Source: Chrysaora quinquecirrha
Lineage: Eukaryota > Cnidaria > Scyphozoa > Semaeostomeae > Pelagiidae
NCBI GenBank assembly: GCA_014526335.1
Contig: JACTAT010000001.1
Span: 812,511-876,510, forward strand
Reading direction: 5' to 3'
Length of the DNA: 64,000 nucleotides
The position numbers and the translations under genes are program-made. The notes beneath the pieces were generated by a model. It was not told the DNA's origin and searched no databases. It saw only the letters and a list, made by a program, of their open reading frames with translations. Within the stretch, counting starts at the first letter, position 1. The number at the start of each line of letters is the position of its first letter. Below are positions 1-20,263 of the stretch, in pieces.

Positions 1-47
1 GGTTTTGTTTGAATTGAACATAATGTAATTCTGCATTTTTCTTTTAG

Positions 48-9882
<9,835 letters not shown>

Positions 9883-10073
9883 GTGAGTGACTTTTTCTTG
9901 AGCCCGAACATCCCGCAGATAAAGTGCAGATTATCCCGCAGCAAACAAATAAGCTTTGATAAGGTTATCGAGTCCTCTTCATAGCGGTTTTATCTGTGTG
10001 GTTCTTGATATTGGCGGGAAAAAGAGTCACATAGTGTATCTTTAACTCACTTTTGCGACGATATACTATTCAT

Positions 10074-10125
10074 CATAGTCAATAGAATAAACACTGATAA
10101 AACCGTGTTTATTCTATTGACTATG
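10074..10125. repeat. Perfect 21-bp inverted repeat with 10-bp loop
   Basis: 10074-10094 (CATAGTCAATAGAATAAACA plus C) is exactly complementary to 10105-10125. The loop is TGATAAAACC. It lies about 190 bp after the last visible Crk exon. Confidence 0.9.
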
Positions 10126-10976
10126 TATTCACTGAATCGACGAAACAAGCCTGTTCAAAGACTGATGAGAATAATTTCACCTCGGGGTAGGGAGGGTAAC
10201 TAAACCTAATTTTACGCCGGACTTCCCATTTTGGTTTTAAATTTGGACCCATAATTTTGCACTGTCTTAAAATGTGGCCCATAACTCCGCAAAAATAAAA
10301 ATTTGACTCATAATTCCGCCAACATAATGAAAACTATGCCCGTGATTCTGGAAGGCAAAGAGAACTTTTTAAGAAGCAAGAAAATCATCAAAAACTTAAT
10401 ACACTGATTATTTGAAGAGACGATAGACGTCCCAAGAATGCACTGTAGCTCGCTTCAATCAGTCTGGGTTATAAACAAATTGTTTTACTATGAAACGTTT
10501 GTCCCTAATGCAAGCGAAATCAGTAAAATTCAAACTGTGTCTATTGGTGCGCACTGAACAACTGTATTTTACTAAAATGCAGACTAAAGACCTGTACAAG
10601 TCTTTTCGTGCAATCAAAAGGAATATTATTTTGAAGAAAAGATTTTTAGCAGAGTTTATCCTAGGTAGACAGAATCTATCGCAAAATTACATAGGAGAAA
10701 AATTATGCTGTCATTCATCCACCCGGATGGCGTCACTTTATTTACGTATTTTTAGTGCCCGCACTCAAGTTATCAGGGGGTCATCTATAAAACTCAAGAA
10801 TATTGTGCAAATCGACTGGAATTCATGTTTCCCTGTACGCTGTATTTGATGCAGAATGAATTATAGAAACTTTGGCCAGGCATAAGGTCTTGATATTTAA
10901 ACATGATTTGACAATGAAGAGTGGATTCAGAAGAAAATATTATTGATATGGGATATTTCGGGACAAAAATAAAGGA
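10126..10976. other. Non-coding stretch
   Basis: An open frame at 10490-10849 has no recognisable domain or splice context and is not called. GGCGTAAAAT-type words with ATAATTCCGC repeats occur at 10210-10330. Confidence 0.4.
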
Positions 10977-10978
10977 TA

Positions 10979-11375
10979 CACGTTTTTTTTAATAAGAAAC
11001 CGGTTTATAAGAAACCTAGAACTAGACACCCGAAAAGTTAAGAAACTTCAGAACTAGGAGGAAGAAGTTAAGAAACTGTACAAATTTTTGCGTCCGTTTT
11101 CCAACATACTGATTCACATTTGTGGAGGTAGTAATTACTTCTCAAGCATTTTCATGCGGTTTCTCGCACCAGCGTGGCTAATTCCGTGCGGTTTCTCGCA
11201 TCTGTAAGCAATACTGTATCCCGTGTATCTCACAGAAGGTTTTTCGTCGTTTTTACTGAAATTTATTTCAATTAATTAAGAAACTGTCAAGAAACTTTTA
11301 GATTTAAAATTGGGCCAAAAATTAAGAAACTTTCAGAACTAGGCCCCGAGCTAGGTTTCTTATAAGAAAAACGTG
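10979..11375 (+). mobile_element. MITE, AAGAAAC family
   Basis: Ends CACGTTTTTTTTAATAAGAA and TTCTTATAAGAAAAACGTG are inverted and flanked by TA (10977-10978, 11376-11377). The interior repeats AAGAAAC at least seven times, with GTTTCTT near the right end. A reversed copy lies at 59913-60297. Confidence 0.85.
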
Positions 11376-11379
11376 TATA

Positions 11380-12297
11380 CGAGGTATTTTTTGTCAAATT
11401 TTGGGGTAAAAGGGAGAAAACATAAATGAATAAGGGGTATGCTAAGAAAGATTATGGGGGATATTAGATATTATGACCCCCCTAATGAGGCCTTCATTAT
11501 CACACAGTATGGCATCTTGGGTTGTTCCTGACAAACATTTCTTTTTTAGGATAACTAGTAAAATTCTACTTATTTTTTTAAATTCCCTCCCATCTTCATG
11601 CTTAAATGTTGTGAATCTGTTCTTGGTTCTTCAGTTTCTTATCAAGTCTGCGCAGCTGGAAGCGATCTTTCAGTACCTTTGTATCAGTTTCCTTCCTTTC
11701 TATCAACCAAGGACTTTTCCTTTTACATGACGTGTGAAATTTCTACATCTGCTAAAAAGCTGGTTACCCGTCGATCGACGTATGCTATATACTCGCACCT
11801 TAGTAGCGATCATCAGCCTTTCTCGCTGTTTTGATCAGCAGATGGCCTTCACATTGATCATCAATTTCGCAATTTTTTTGAATCTTTAATGCAATTTTAT
11901 CTCCACCTCTTGGCATATTGAGCCAGTCGATATATATTAGAGTTTTTGCTAATGTTTTAGTTGTTTAGTCGTGCTGTTACTATCCCACACAATAATCATA
12001 TTATCATATAGTAGTCGTAGCTGAGTAGCGAGCTTTAAACAAATGACTATTCTAATGTCTAAATAGCTTCTTTTTCGTGGTGTGAGGTGAATAATGATTG
12101 CGCAATGCAAGCTCTTAGGATTATAAATTGCGAGAACGCCTGGTATGCCTCTGTGCTCCTACCAAATTAATTTGAGCAGCTGAAATCTTTTACCAACTTC
12201 GGGGAATTTCTTTTAGCTATTCACTACTTTTGTTGTTGCTTCTTCTCGTTGCGTTTCGGAACAAAAAATGGTGTGATTTCTTTTTCATTCACTAGTT
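11380..12297. other. Non-coding stretch
   Basis: No recognised gene. Short frames at 11473-11834 lack domains. ACTTTTCCTTTTACATGACG near 11714 resembles part of the 86-bp spacer at 24722-24807. Confidence 0.4.
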
Positions 12298-12545
12298 TGG
12301 TATCGATGGCGCAGTGGTTAGCGTGCAGGACTGTCACCGAAGTTGCGGTGGTGTGGTGTTGTGGGTTCGAGGCATGGTCTTTCCACCTGTTATTGCAGAG
12401 ATAACAACCTACGGCAAGTCGTGGCACAAATTTCCCTTTCTCTACCCAGTGTAAATGGGTACCTGGTTGGTAGTTATAAGCTTTCTGTCCGTCTGCACCC
12501 TGCTATATGCTAATGCATCCAGACCAGGGCTAAAGTATAAAGGCG
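12298..12545 (+). mobile_element. tRNA-derived SINE
   Basis: A box TGGCGCAGTGGTTAGCGTG at 12307-12325 and B box GGGTTCGAGGC at 12363-12373 in tRNA-like spacing. The body contains GTAAATGGGTACCTGG, shared in form with the SINE at 958-1200. The acceptor and anticodon stems do not pair convincingly, so it is not called as a tRNA gene. Confidence 0.72.
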
Positions 12546-12749
12546 TTTTAGTTGTTCTGGACCGTATTAACCTTGTCTTTTGGTCTTTGAAATGGCTTTT
12601 CGAGTGTGTGAAGTAACATTCTGTTGTAACTTTAAACATTGTTTTCTCCTGTGTTGCGACGAGCTGACTTATCTCCCTTTAGAATTTTGCTTGAAGTCTT
12701 CTTTCTCCTTGTGCTCATTTGGAACATCGATTTTTCGATAGTGAAGCAT

Positions 12750-12795
12750 TCAGCCCTGGGCAAACGATCAAACATTGTTTGTCAAATGGAGTGTT
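12750..12795 (+). mobile_element. Fragment of AAACATTG-family MITE end
   Basis: GCCCTGGGCAAACGATCAAA followed by CATTGTTTGTCAAA matches the terminus of the family best seen at 18745-19234. Confidence 0.6.
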
Positions 12796-12819
12796 TTGTG
12801 TGGCCAAGCTTCTCAGTCA

Positions 12820-13037
12820 GTTCTCGTTAGACAGCTGAAGTTAAGCTTGGTCGTGTGAGGTCAGCATCTGGATGGGTGACTTTCCAGATGGATGACTAAA
12901 CAACTCACTCTGCCGTCCTTCGGAAGGACGTTAAACTAGGGGTCCCATGCCTGGATGCGGCATGCATAGTAGGCCTAAATTAGCTGAAAAAGCTAGAAAT
13001 AACAGCCTACTCAAAATAAAGTAACAACAACAACAAC
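12820..13037 (+). mobile_element. 5S rRNA-derived SINE (SINE3-like), family S3
   Basis: GAAGTTAAGC at 12838-12847 and TCTGGATGGGTGAC at 12867-12880 reproduce the internal promoter region of 5S rRNA genes with the right order and spacing. The tail from CCTTCGGAAGGACG to (CAA)n is shared with 466-600. The left copy of the 11.7-kb duplication begins exactly at the end of this tail. Confidence 0.65.
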
Positions 13038-13301
13038 GACCATGCAAACGTAGTAAATAATTATTCCATGAAACCAATTCTCCTGCCCTTCGTGTAATTA
13101 AATTTCCAATCCATTAGCGTTAGTTGCTGATTCGAGTTAATTTTTCTATTTCAGTTCATACAGATATTTTTATATGCTTTATTAGTTTTTGCTGTTTTCC
13201 GTAAGGCTCTAGGCCAGGGTATAATGCTATAAGGAATAGGGCTTATAAGGGGGCTCATAGCCCCCCTCATCTTCCTCCAAATTGCGAGCTGTAGCTGCAT
13301 T

Positions 13302-13850
13302 TAGGCCCTGGTGAAGCGATCAGTTTGTCAAACATCTGAAATTTGCTTGTCATACAAAGGGCGTGTTCTTCTGAATCTCAAAAACCCTCCAAATTTCAAA
13401 AGAAGAAAGCTTCGAAAACAGAATCCATGATTTTCAAAGAACAGGAATTCTGAAAATCCGTGAGTTTTCAGAAGTTTGTACCAAACGTCAGTCAATTTTC
13501 GCGCCAAATTTTTGCTTGCCTCGCCCCCAGATCGTGAATCTCTCGGAAACCTTCTGCTTTTGATGGCAGAAGGTTTTGGAGAGCTCCAGAGCCTGCCGTT
13601 TTAAAAAGAATGGCTTCGAAAAACATTCCGAAAAAAGAAGGCTACCGAAAAAAGAATTGGTTTAGAAAAACACGCCCAAATTGTTGACTGTTTTGCCACG
13701 TCGCCAAACATTGCATGTCAATAATGTTTTTGACGTTTTTCGAGAACATTGCGAGCAAATTCTGCTTGCCGAGGAATGTTTTGAAACATGGCCTAACAGT
13801 TAAACATTCTTTGTAAGGCTCATCTCAGGTGTTTGACTAACAATGTTTAG
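13302..13850 (+). mobile_element. AAACATTG-family MITE split by a nested element
   Basis: Starts TAGGCCCTGGTGAAGCGATC and contains CAAACAT, TTTGCTTGT and GTTTTGCCACGTCGCC words typical of the family. Its two halves are separated by the GGGCGTG element at 13359-13677. The right end, AACAATGTTTAG, is degenerate. Confidence 0.6.
13359..13677 (+). mobile_element. MITE, GGGCGTGTTC family, nested
   Basis: Ends GGGCGTGTTCTTCTGAA and AAAAACACGCCC are inverted. The interior repeats TTCGAAAA, TTCAAAAGAAG and TTCTGAAAA words in both orientations. Flanked by AAA on both sides. The insertion interrupts an AAACATTG-family MITE. Confidence 0.7.
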
Positions 13851-13974
13851 TTTTTTCGCGCCCTCTTATTCTAGTTTTCTTGATAAAAAATCTTTGATTT
13901 TCTGCGCGCGGGATGGGAGACCAAGTTGCACTTCGATTTTTCGCTGGTGGGTATAGATAACTTCATTCAGTTTG

Positions 13975-14465
13975 AGGCGTGTTTTCCTTCTAAACCTTCC
14001 AAATTTTTAAAAGAAGCAAGCCCACAAAAACAGAATCCACGATTTAAAAAAAAAACAGGAATTTAGAAAATCCGAAACTTTTTTCAAAAGTTTTGTTCCA
14101 AACGCTAGTCAACATTCGCGCAAAATTGCTTGCTTGCCTCGTCCCCAGACCCATTCGTGGATTGTCTCTAGACTCACGACAACGAGTCTCTAGTTGACGC
14201 TCCCCTTATTTCGAGCGAAGTAGTGGGACTTATGTAGTGAGTCTAGATTGTCGCCTGGCAACTTGTAAAATTGCAGTCTCGTTCGAATTTTAATCTCCCG
14301 AAATCTACCGAAATCTCCCGAAAGACTCGGAAACCTTCTGCTTTTGATGGCAGAAAATTTTGGAGAGCTCCAAAACCTGCCGTTTTCAGAAGAATGGCTT
14401 CGAAAAACACGCATTCTGAAGAAAGAAGGCTACCGAAAAGAGAATCGGTTTAGAAGAACACGCCC
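13975..14465 (+). mobile_element. MITE, GGGCGTGTTC family, second copy
   Basis: Starts AGGCGTGTTTTCCTTCTAAA and ends AGAAGAACACGCCC. Segments GGAGAGCTCCA and GGCTTCGAAAAACA are shared with the copy at 13359-13677. About 490 bp, longer through an extra central segment with CCGAAATCTCCCG words. Confidence 0.68.
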
Positions 14466-15064
14466 TGAGATTTGCCTACAGACTGGAGGCGTTTTATTAT
14501 GCCATATCCATATTTGTCTCCCTAGCGAGCATTCCCTGTCTCCCAGGTTTAGTCATTTGTACAAGTCAACATGAAAAGACATTTTGATTTAGAGAGCAAA
14601 AAATGTCTTAAAATACATTTATTTCTTCAAGGTTTGGCCTTTAAAGTTAAGCTAAGGAAAACGAAAAATATTTTTATTTCTACGCGCTTTTTCGATAAAG
14701 CATTACTGATAATCTGATTGTAAAATTAATCGAGAAATTTTACATTTATATCTGTTTTAACCTAAGCGTAACAACATCGGATATTCGTAATATAATCTGT
14801 ATCAAACACCCCCGTCTTTTCAATGAACATGCACTGATTTCCAGTATGATGTAGCCGTTCAGCAGGGGTTGTTTGTATAGCATGATTTTCCAATTTTTTA
14901 ATTTTGCACTTTATGTTAAACAACCGTCTCTGTAAACTTTTGATCAATGAAGTCTAACAAGATATAATCTTTCATAGCCACGTGTATGGTTTCTAACGCG
15001 GTTTCCATGGACCGCTTCTGGCGCAGTTTTCAGAAAGCGTACTTCTATTCATCCACAAAGCAGT
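14466..15064. other. Non-coding stretch in the duplicated unit
   Basis: A TTTGTCTCCC...TGTCTCCCAGG fragment at 14514-14548 belongs to the GGAGACA repeat family; nothing else recognised. Confidence 0.45.
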
Positions 15065-15170
15065 TAAGGTCTAGCTAAACTAGGAGACGATTGATGTCCC
15101 TCGGTGTCTCCCAGTTTAGCCACCTCGGAAACTTTGTCTCGCGCGACAAAATTTATAGCAAGAGACACAC
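15065..15170 (+). mobile_element. GGAGACA-family repeat, partial
   Basis: TAAGGTCTAGCTAAACTAGG followed by AGACG, GTGTCTCCCAGTTTAGCC and GTCTCGCGCGACAAAATT. The same words occur in 22656-22920. The right end is not defined. Confidence 0.55.
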
Positions 15171-15729
15171 AAATGTTTCTGAAACAACCTGCACCTTTTG
15201 CAATAAGCTTACTAAAGCTCCTTCTTGAAATTTGACAACCTTAGTCAGTTTTCTCGGTCAAGTCCCTTTTAAATTTTCAAACTTTTCATCGAAAGGATTC
15301 AACACTGTCAACACTAGAAACATGAAAGTCTGGCTTAAAACTAGAATATTAAGGTGCTGAATTCGAATCCGAAGTCAAGCTTTTGTATGAAGAAATCTTC
15401 ATAAATTTTGAAAACGAGGCTCTAAGTTGAAGAGGTGTAAAAATAAGATGTGTCCGGTTTATAAAGGTGTCCGTTAAAAAAGTTGACTATACACAAACAT
15501 TTCAGGGACTTATGCTTTCACTACTACTGCTCCTGTGATGCATTCTGCGCATTTAATCACAGCGCTCTCGACTAACCACAACTCCCCCACATGTCCCTGT
15601 TTTGTGCCAGCTGGGTGGTTGTATTTGTTGTTACATAGGTTTAGTTCTTTGTTGTCCTTCTCAATTGTTGAAAGCCATGTTGTTTTTTTGGCCTCCATTT
15701 ATTTTTTACACTGCGGTGGGCTGCTTGTA
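15171..15729. other. Non-coding stretch in the duplicated unit
   Basis: No gene or repeat boundary recognised. Confidence 0.4.
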
Positions 15730-15956
15730 AAGGCCCATTTCCACTTCGTTCGCATTCGCTGTTCGCTAACGAATTTGCAATTCGCCGCTCGCTTGCGAAC
15801 AGAATACAGACTTCTTGATCAATTTTAGGCGATAAAAGAAGTAAACTTTTTGCGAAAGCTTTAGCTTGACTTACAGCGGAAATCAAAATCGATTCGCGTT
15901 CGCCATTTTTTGATGGCCAGCGAACAGCGAATGCAAACGAAGTTGAAATTGGCCTT
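15730..15956 (+). mobile_element. MITE, TTCGC/GCGAA family
   Basis: Left end AAGGCCCATTTCCACTTCG and right end CGAAGTTGAAATTGGCCTT are inverted repeats of about 38 bp. GCATTCGCTGTTCGC and its complement are included. GCGAA/TTCGC occurs many times between them. 227 bp, with no coding capacity. Confidence 0.8.
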
Positions 15957-16442
15957 AAGTCTATTTTCACCGGAGTCTCCTGGGGTAGTCTGTACCAGCG
16001 TAGGCCTCTTTTTCTGATTTTGTCGCTTCGCTTTTCTTGTTTGGTCTTATTGTACAGTTTTTGTCAGGCCATTTTGGCTTTCACTGAGGCGTTTCAAAGT
16101 CTGTTAAATATAGTAACTACGTAATTTGTATCATAAAAGATTTTTGCAGCTTGTCGGCGGAAAGAAAAAGTCAATTTCAGCGCAGGTGGCTCAAGGGCTA
16201 CCTGCTCTGAAACGTCACTTATTTCTCTTATATTCAGCTGACTGAGAGAATTTGCCTAAGTGTCTCAAGGTGCAACAGTTAGCAGATCGAATTAATTCGC
16301 ATCTCTCAGAGATTCATTCAAAATCACAAAAAGAGCAAAGACTGAGGACAGTTTACAGTTTGCGTCTGGCTGTACACTATAATCTCAAAGCCTAGTGTGT
16401 TTGCTGTTGATCTTGAACAAAGTTTTGTCGATAAACCTAAAC
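15957..16442. other. Upstream flank of G-alpha gene, copy 1
   Basis: No TATA box at a convincing position and no repeat recognised. The presumed promoter and 5' UTR lie here. The reading frame stays open back to 16395 without changing the preferred start. Confidence 0.4.
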
Positions 16443-17489
16443 ATGGGCACTGGCGTTTCAAGAAGGCAAGTTTTCGATAGCAAAATACCATCAGTATTGG
16501 CTAATAATCTCTCGGGTTCGTCAATCGAGTCGCAGATAGCGGCAGAATCCAAACGAAGACAGTTTCTAATGAAAATACTCTGCCTCGGTGCGTCTAATTC
16601 AGGTAAAAGCACCGTTCTGAAGCAAATGAGACTTATTCACTTGGATGGATTCAGCAACGAGGAGAAGGCTGTTTACAGAGATGCAATGTTGCATTCATTT
16701 GTCAATTCAGTGCATGAACTATTGCAGAAATTACCCGAAGATGAGGCATTTGGATTGAGAAAAGTCGTCGATACCCTAGTGAACTGTACTATCCAACAAC
16801 TGAAGAATGACAAGGATTTTCTGGACACTACTGTATCATATCTAAGATCAAACACTGGGAAACGGCTCCTAACAAAGCTACATAAAAGTGAGCCATGTCG
16901 GGATTTTATATCGTATTTCTTAAACCGTATCGAAAGTGTGGAGAGCTTCTCAGAACTTGACCCAACAACAGACGATATACTAAGGGTGCGTATACAAACA
17001 ACCGGAGTTGTATACACACAGTTCAATTTCAAGGGCGCTCAGTTTTGTATGATCGATGTCGGAGGCCAGAAATCCGAGCGAAGGAAATGGATACATCTTT
17101 TTGACGATGTAAAAGCTATCTTCTATGTTGTTGATATCAGTGATTTTAGCACGCTCAACGAAAGCTTGGAATTATTCGGTGACATATGCCGAACAGAAAG
17201 CCTCAGGTTTGCTAGTATTATCCTGTTCTTTAACAAAGTCGATATTTTCCGTCAGAAAGATGATCTTTACAAGATCTCGCAGTGTTTTCCTGAATTCAAA
17301 GACACTGGAAGCGTAGCTGATGCTGGCCAGTTTCTGAAAAAACTTTTTGAAGATCAACACAAAGAGATATCGACACAAGTGTACTCGTTCTTCACATGTG
17401 CAACGGATACTACTAACATTGACCGCACATTTGGTGCCTGCACTGATATTATCTTGAAAAATAGTCTGACTGCCGCAGGACTCTACTAA
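16443..17489 (+). CDS. Divergent heterotrimeric G-protein alpha subunit, intronless, copy 1
   Basis: 348 codons from MGTGVSRR; G-alpha proteins are usually about 350. An upstream in-frame ATG at 16395 is disfavoured because the second ATG has A at -3 and G at +4 and exposes Gly2 for N-myristoylation. P-loop GASNSGKST (49-57) replaces the usual GAGESGKST. Catalytic Arg183 and Thr186 (switch I), DVGGQ with Gln209 (switch II), NKVD (264-267) and TCAT (318-321) are kept, so GTP binding and hydrolysis look possible. The segment after VVDISDF is about 10 residues shorter than in Gi/Go and removes most of switch III. The C-terminus AAGLY resembles Gi/Go but lacks the pertussis-toxin cysteine, and Cys3 is Thr. 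Expected role: coupling receptors to effectors at the membrane. The lack of introns suggests a retrogene or a lineage trait. The nearest subfamily is probably Gi/o, though divergent. Confidence 0.93.
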   Translation: MGTGVSRRQVFDSKIPSVLANNLSGSSIESQIAAESKRRQFLMKILCLGASNSGKSTVLKQMRLIHLDGFSNEEKAVYRDAMLHSFVNSVHELLQKLPEDEAFGLRKVVDTLVNCTIQQLKNDKDFLDTTVSYLRSNTGKRLLTKLHKSEPCRDFISYFLNRIESVESFSELDPTTDDILRVRIQTTGVVYTQFNFKGAQFCMIDVGGQKSERRKWIHLFDDVKAIFYVVDISDFSTLNESLELFGDICRTESLRFASIILFFNKVDIFRQKDDLYKISQCFPEFKDTGSVADAGQFLKKLFEDQHKEISTQVYSFFTCATDTTNIDRTFGACTDIILKNSLTAAGLY

Positions 17490-17609
17490 CTGATGCTCTC
17501 TTTATGGACTATCGTGAAAATTAGTTAAAAGCTCTCCTTATTGACCAATTAAGACGTTCTGTTGCCTAACATGGTACTTTCTCCCCCTTGGCTGAATACG
17601 CTTTTTCGG

Positions 17610-17725
17610 ACTTTTAATCGAGACCTCGACCCTGGCTGTGACGCTACCGTGGCTTGGCTCGAACCCTGACCACATTGAGCTCTTGACACCACGAGTCAGC
17701 TGGGTTACACCACGACGCCACAGCA
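17610..17725 (-). mobile_element. tRNA-derived SINE S1, head region
   Basis: On the minus strand it reads TGGCGTCGTGGTGTAACC (A box, 17703-17720) and CAGGGTTCGAGCC (B box, near 17656-17668), followed by the S1 body. It starts about 120 bp after the G-alpha stop. Confidence 0.7.
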
Positions 17726-17729
17726 CTTT

Positions 17730-18415
17730 CACCCATTTGAGATCTGCTTGTCAAACACGGTGTTTGACCGTAAGAAAAGGGAGTATTTCAGAGGGGTTGG
17801 ATATTTAAAGCAACTTTGAGGGTTTGCCCTGGGTCGAGTTGTTTGTTAAGTTTCAGTTTAAATCACAAAGTTATCATTTCTGGAACTTTGGTAGAACTTA
17901 GCTACTATGAATCAAGCCAATCAGGTATTGGGAAATTGGAGGAAAATATGTTAAGTCTGAAGTCCTTCGAGAGATCTAGTAGTCTTTTTAGATCAGTCAT
18001 TTTCTAGGGTTTTTTTACGGGAGATTTGTACAGCGGGATTTGGATATCGTATAATGCTAGAAAATCAGTCTTGCACTGCTCATGTGAAGGGACACTGTTG
18101 CTACTTGAATTCTAAATCATGTAAACTGTGAAAGACAATAATATTTGCACTCTATCTTAAATTTGTAAAGTAACTTGTATATTAAACAAGGGGCTGGTTC
18201 CCAGATATTCAATCTCTGTCTATAAATCTATAGGTTGTATCTAACACGTTGTGCTGCGTTAAATCTTTACCCCGGTTCCCCAATTTAAAAGCACGTGCGC
18301 CTGTGTTCGGATAAAAGTGCGGTGTGCTCATAATGAAAAAGGTTTTGTCGTTTTACAGAAGTCAGGAATGAGAAATTGGAATTAAGGTTTTAACTACTAT
18401 TTTCGAGACTCTTAT
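17730..18415. other. Downstream flank of G-alpha gene, copy 1
   Basis: ATTAAA at about 18181 could serve as a polyadenylation signal; otherwise featureless. Confidence 0.3.
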
Positions 18416-18419
18416 AGCG

Positions 18420-18545
18420 TGATCGGTTCTGGCGGGACAGGTTTCTTGTCCCGGGTCCCTTCTGAGTCCCAGATTTTAGGTCCTACTTGCGTCCCACATC
18501 CCACCTGAGTCCCACGTCCCAGGTCCCTCCTGCGACCTGGATCAT
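18420..18545. repeat. GTCCC-word cluster
   Basis: GTCCC or GTCCCA/GTCCCG occurs about ten times in 125 bp (TTGTCCCGGGTCCC, GAGTCCCACGTCCCAGG and others). This is another short-word-saturated stretch, with no clear inverted ends. Confidence 0.5.
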
Positions 18546-18744
18546 CAAATTCCGGTATGCTGGTTTTCAATTGATAAGCGTGCACGCCTTCAGGGTTTCG
18601 TCGCAACTGAACCCTCGTCAATTTCCCAACATTCCGTGTTGCTAATTGTCGGAGATGGAGTGCTATCTTGCATATTATCCAAGTGTTGAAGTTTTTAGTT
18701 TGCAACAGTGTTTCGCTAAGAAATTTAATAAGAACAATTCAGAG

Positions 18745-19234
18745 TAAGGCCCTGGCCAAACGATCAAACATTGTTTGTCTAACATTTGAGATTTGCTTGT
18801 CAAGCAAAATGTTTGACCGTTTGGCCACGTCCAAAACCATTGCTCGTGCAACATTTTTTAGCGCGCGTCAAGCAAAAAATGTTTTTTAAGTTTTTCAAAA
18901 ACATCACGCGACAAATTTTGTTACTTTTGCTTGTTAAGCAATGTTTTTGGACGTGGCCAAACGGTCAAACATTGTTTGTCTAACATTTGAGATTTGCTTG
19001 TCAAGCAAAATGTTTGACCGTTTGGCCACGTCCAAAACCATTGCTCGTGCAACATTTTTTAGCGCGCGTCAAGCAAAAAATGTTTTTTAAGTTTTTCAAA
19101 AACATCACGCGACAAATTTTGTTACTTTTGCTTGTTAAGCAATGTTTTTGGACGTGGCCAAACGGTCAAACATTTGTTGTACAGAAAATTTAAAATGTTG
19201 GACCAACAATGTTTGATCTTTGGCCAGGGCCTAA
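18745..19234 (+). mobile_element. MITE, AAACATTG family, internally duplicated
   Basis: Left end TAAGGCCCTGGCCAAACGAT, right end CTTTGGCCAGGGCCTAA. A 201-bp internal half beginning ACGGTCAAACATTGTTTG is present twice in tandem. CAAACATT/AATGTTTG words recur throughout and TTGGCCACGTCC mirrors GGACGTGGCCAA. Confidence 0.8.
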
Positions 19235-19528
19235 GTTCGGATTGTTTATCTGCAAGAAACTTACGCTTTTCTTAGCTGAACACCTGCAAGTGAGCAAAAC
19301 AGGCAATTTTTATTTGTTTACGCAATTTAAGGATCCATACAGCTACTTACACACTATTCTTATATTCTACAATTTTTTTAAAATCTTCGATTCTGAGTCT
19401 AAAATTATTCTAGAATCATTCTTAAGCCACACCATGTTTGAAGTCGCTTAATGATTGAGAAAATGTTCAGCTCTTTGCTACCGTCTTCGCAGAAATAAAA
19501 ACACGAAAAGCTGCAATGTCACAACATA

Positions 19529-19766
19529 CATTTTTTTGAATAAGCAAATAACTAGTCAATAAGCGACTAGGGCTGAGATTTTTTTAAGCGTTTCACTTAA
19601 GATAGTTTTCTTACACAGTACATCATTGCAAACTTGTCAATTACATTGAAAAGCAAGAATAGAGCCAAAATAGAGTTTTTTAGGTTTCAATCTTTCTGTG
19701 AGGGCTGAAATACTAGATATTTTAAGCAACTTTGAGACCAAAAGTCCAGTTGTTTATAAAAAAGTG
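19529..19766 (+). mobile_element. MITE, AAGCAAC family (short copy)
   Basis: TA-flanked (19527-19528 and 19767-19768). Left end CATTTTTTTGAATAAGCAA, right end ATAAAAAAGTG. Related to 36849-37098. Confidence 0.68.
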
Positions 19767-19768
19767 TA

Positions 19769-20263
19769 GTCTTTTGAAGTATAAATAATCAAACTCTTGA
19801 TGAAATTTGAGCCTTTACCGTATCTGCTTTGGATAGCTCAATTTTGGAACTTCTCAAAATTAAGACTGACGGCCTAATTTTTTTGAAACACAATTTCAAG
19901 TCACGCGGCCGCGCACGTTTGGGAGACGTTGCCCACCCTCCACCTTTCAAATGCGTGGTCGCGCGCTCGATAAAAAGCTAGCGGAAAAACGTGAGCCAGA
20001 ATATCTTAAGCTAAGCACAGGGCTAAGAGCTAAGCATGTAGTTATGCCCAATTCAAACAGCGCTAGATCCAGTATTTCATGGTTTCAATCGATATTTCTC
20101 GACATTTCAAAGATTTGTTTGCCTATATATAGTCTTTCCTGATCTTGTTTGCTGTGCTGTGCTAACAGATGATTATATCTGCTTGCTTTGTGAACCTGAA
20201 GGTATCGGTTCAACGATGCTCAAGTACTCGTCTTGGTTATAAAAGCAAGCAACTAAACAAAAT
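19769..20263. other. Non-coding stretch in the duplicated unit
   Basis: Nothing recognised. Confidence 0.35.

Noticed and set aside
10490..10849. 119-codon frame as a gene
   Set aside because: No domain, no splice context and no repetition elsewhere; its composition is typical of chance frames.
16395..16442. Upstream in-frame ATG as the G-alpha start
   Set aside because: It would add 16 hydrophobic residues before the conserved MG myristoylation start. The ATG at 16443 has the better context and gives normal G-alpha length.
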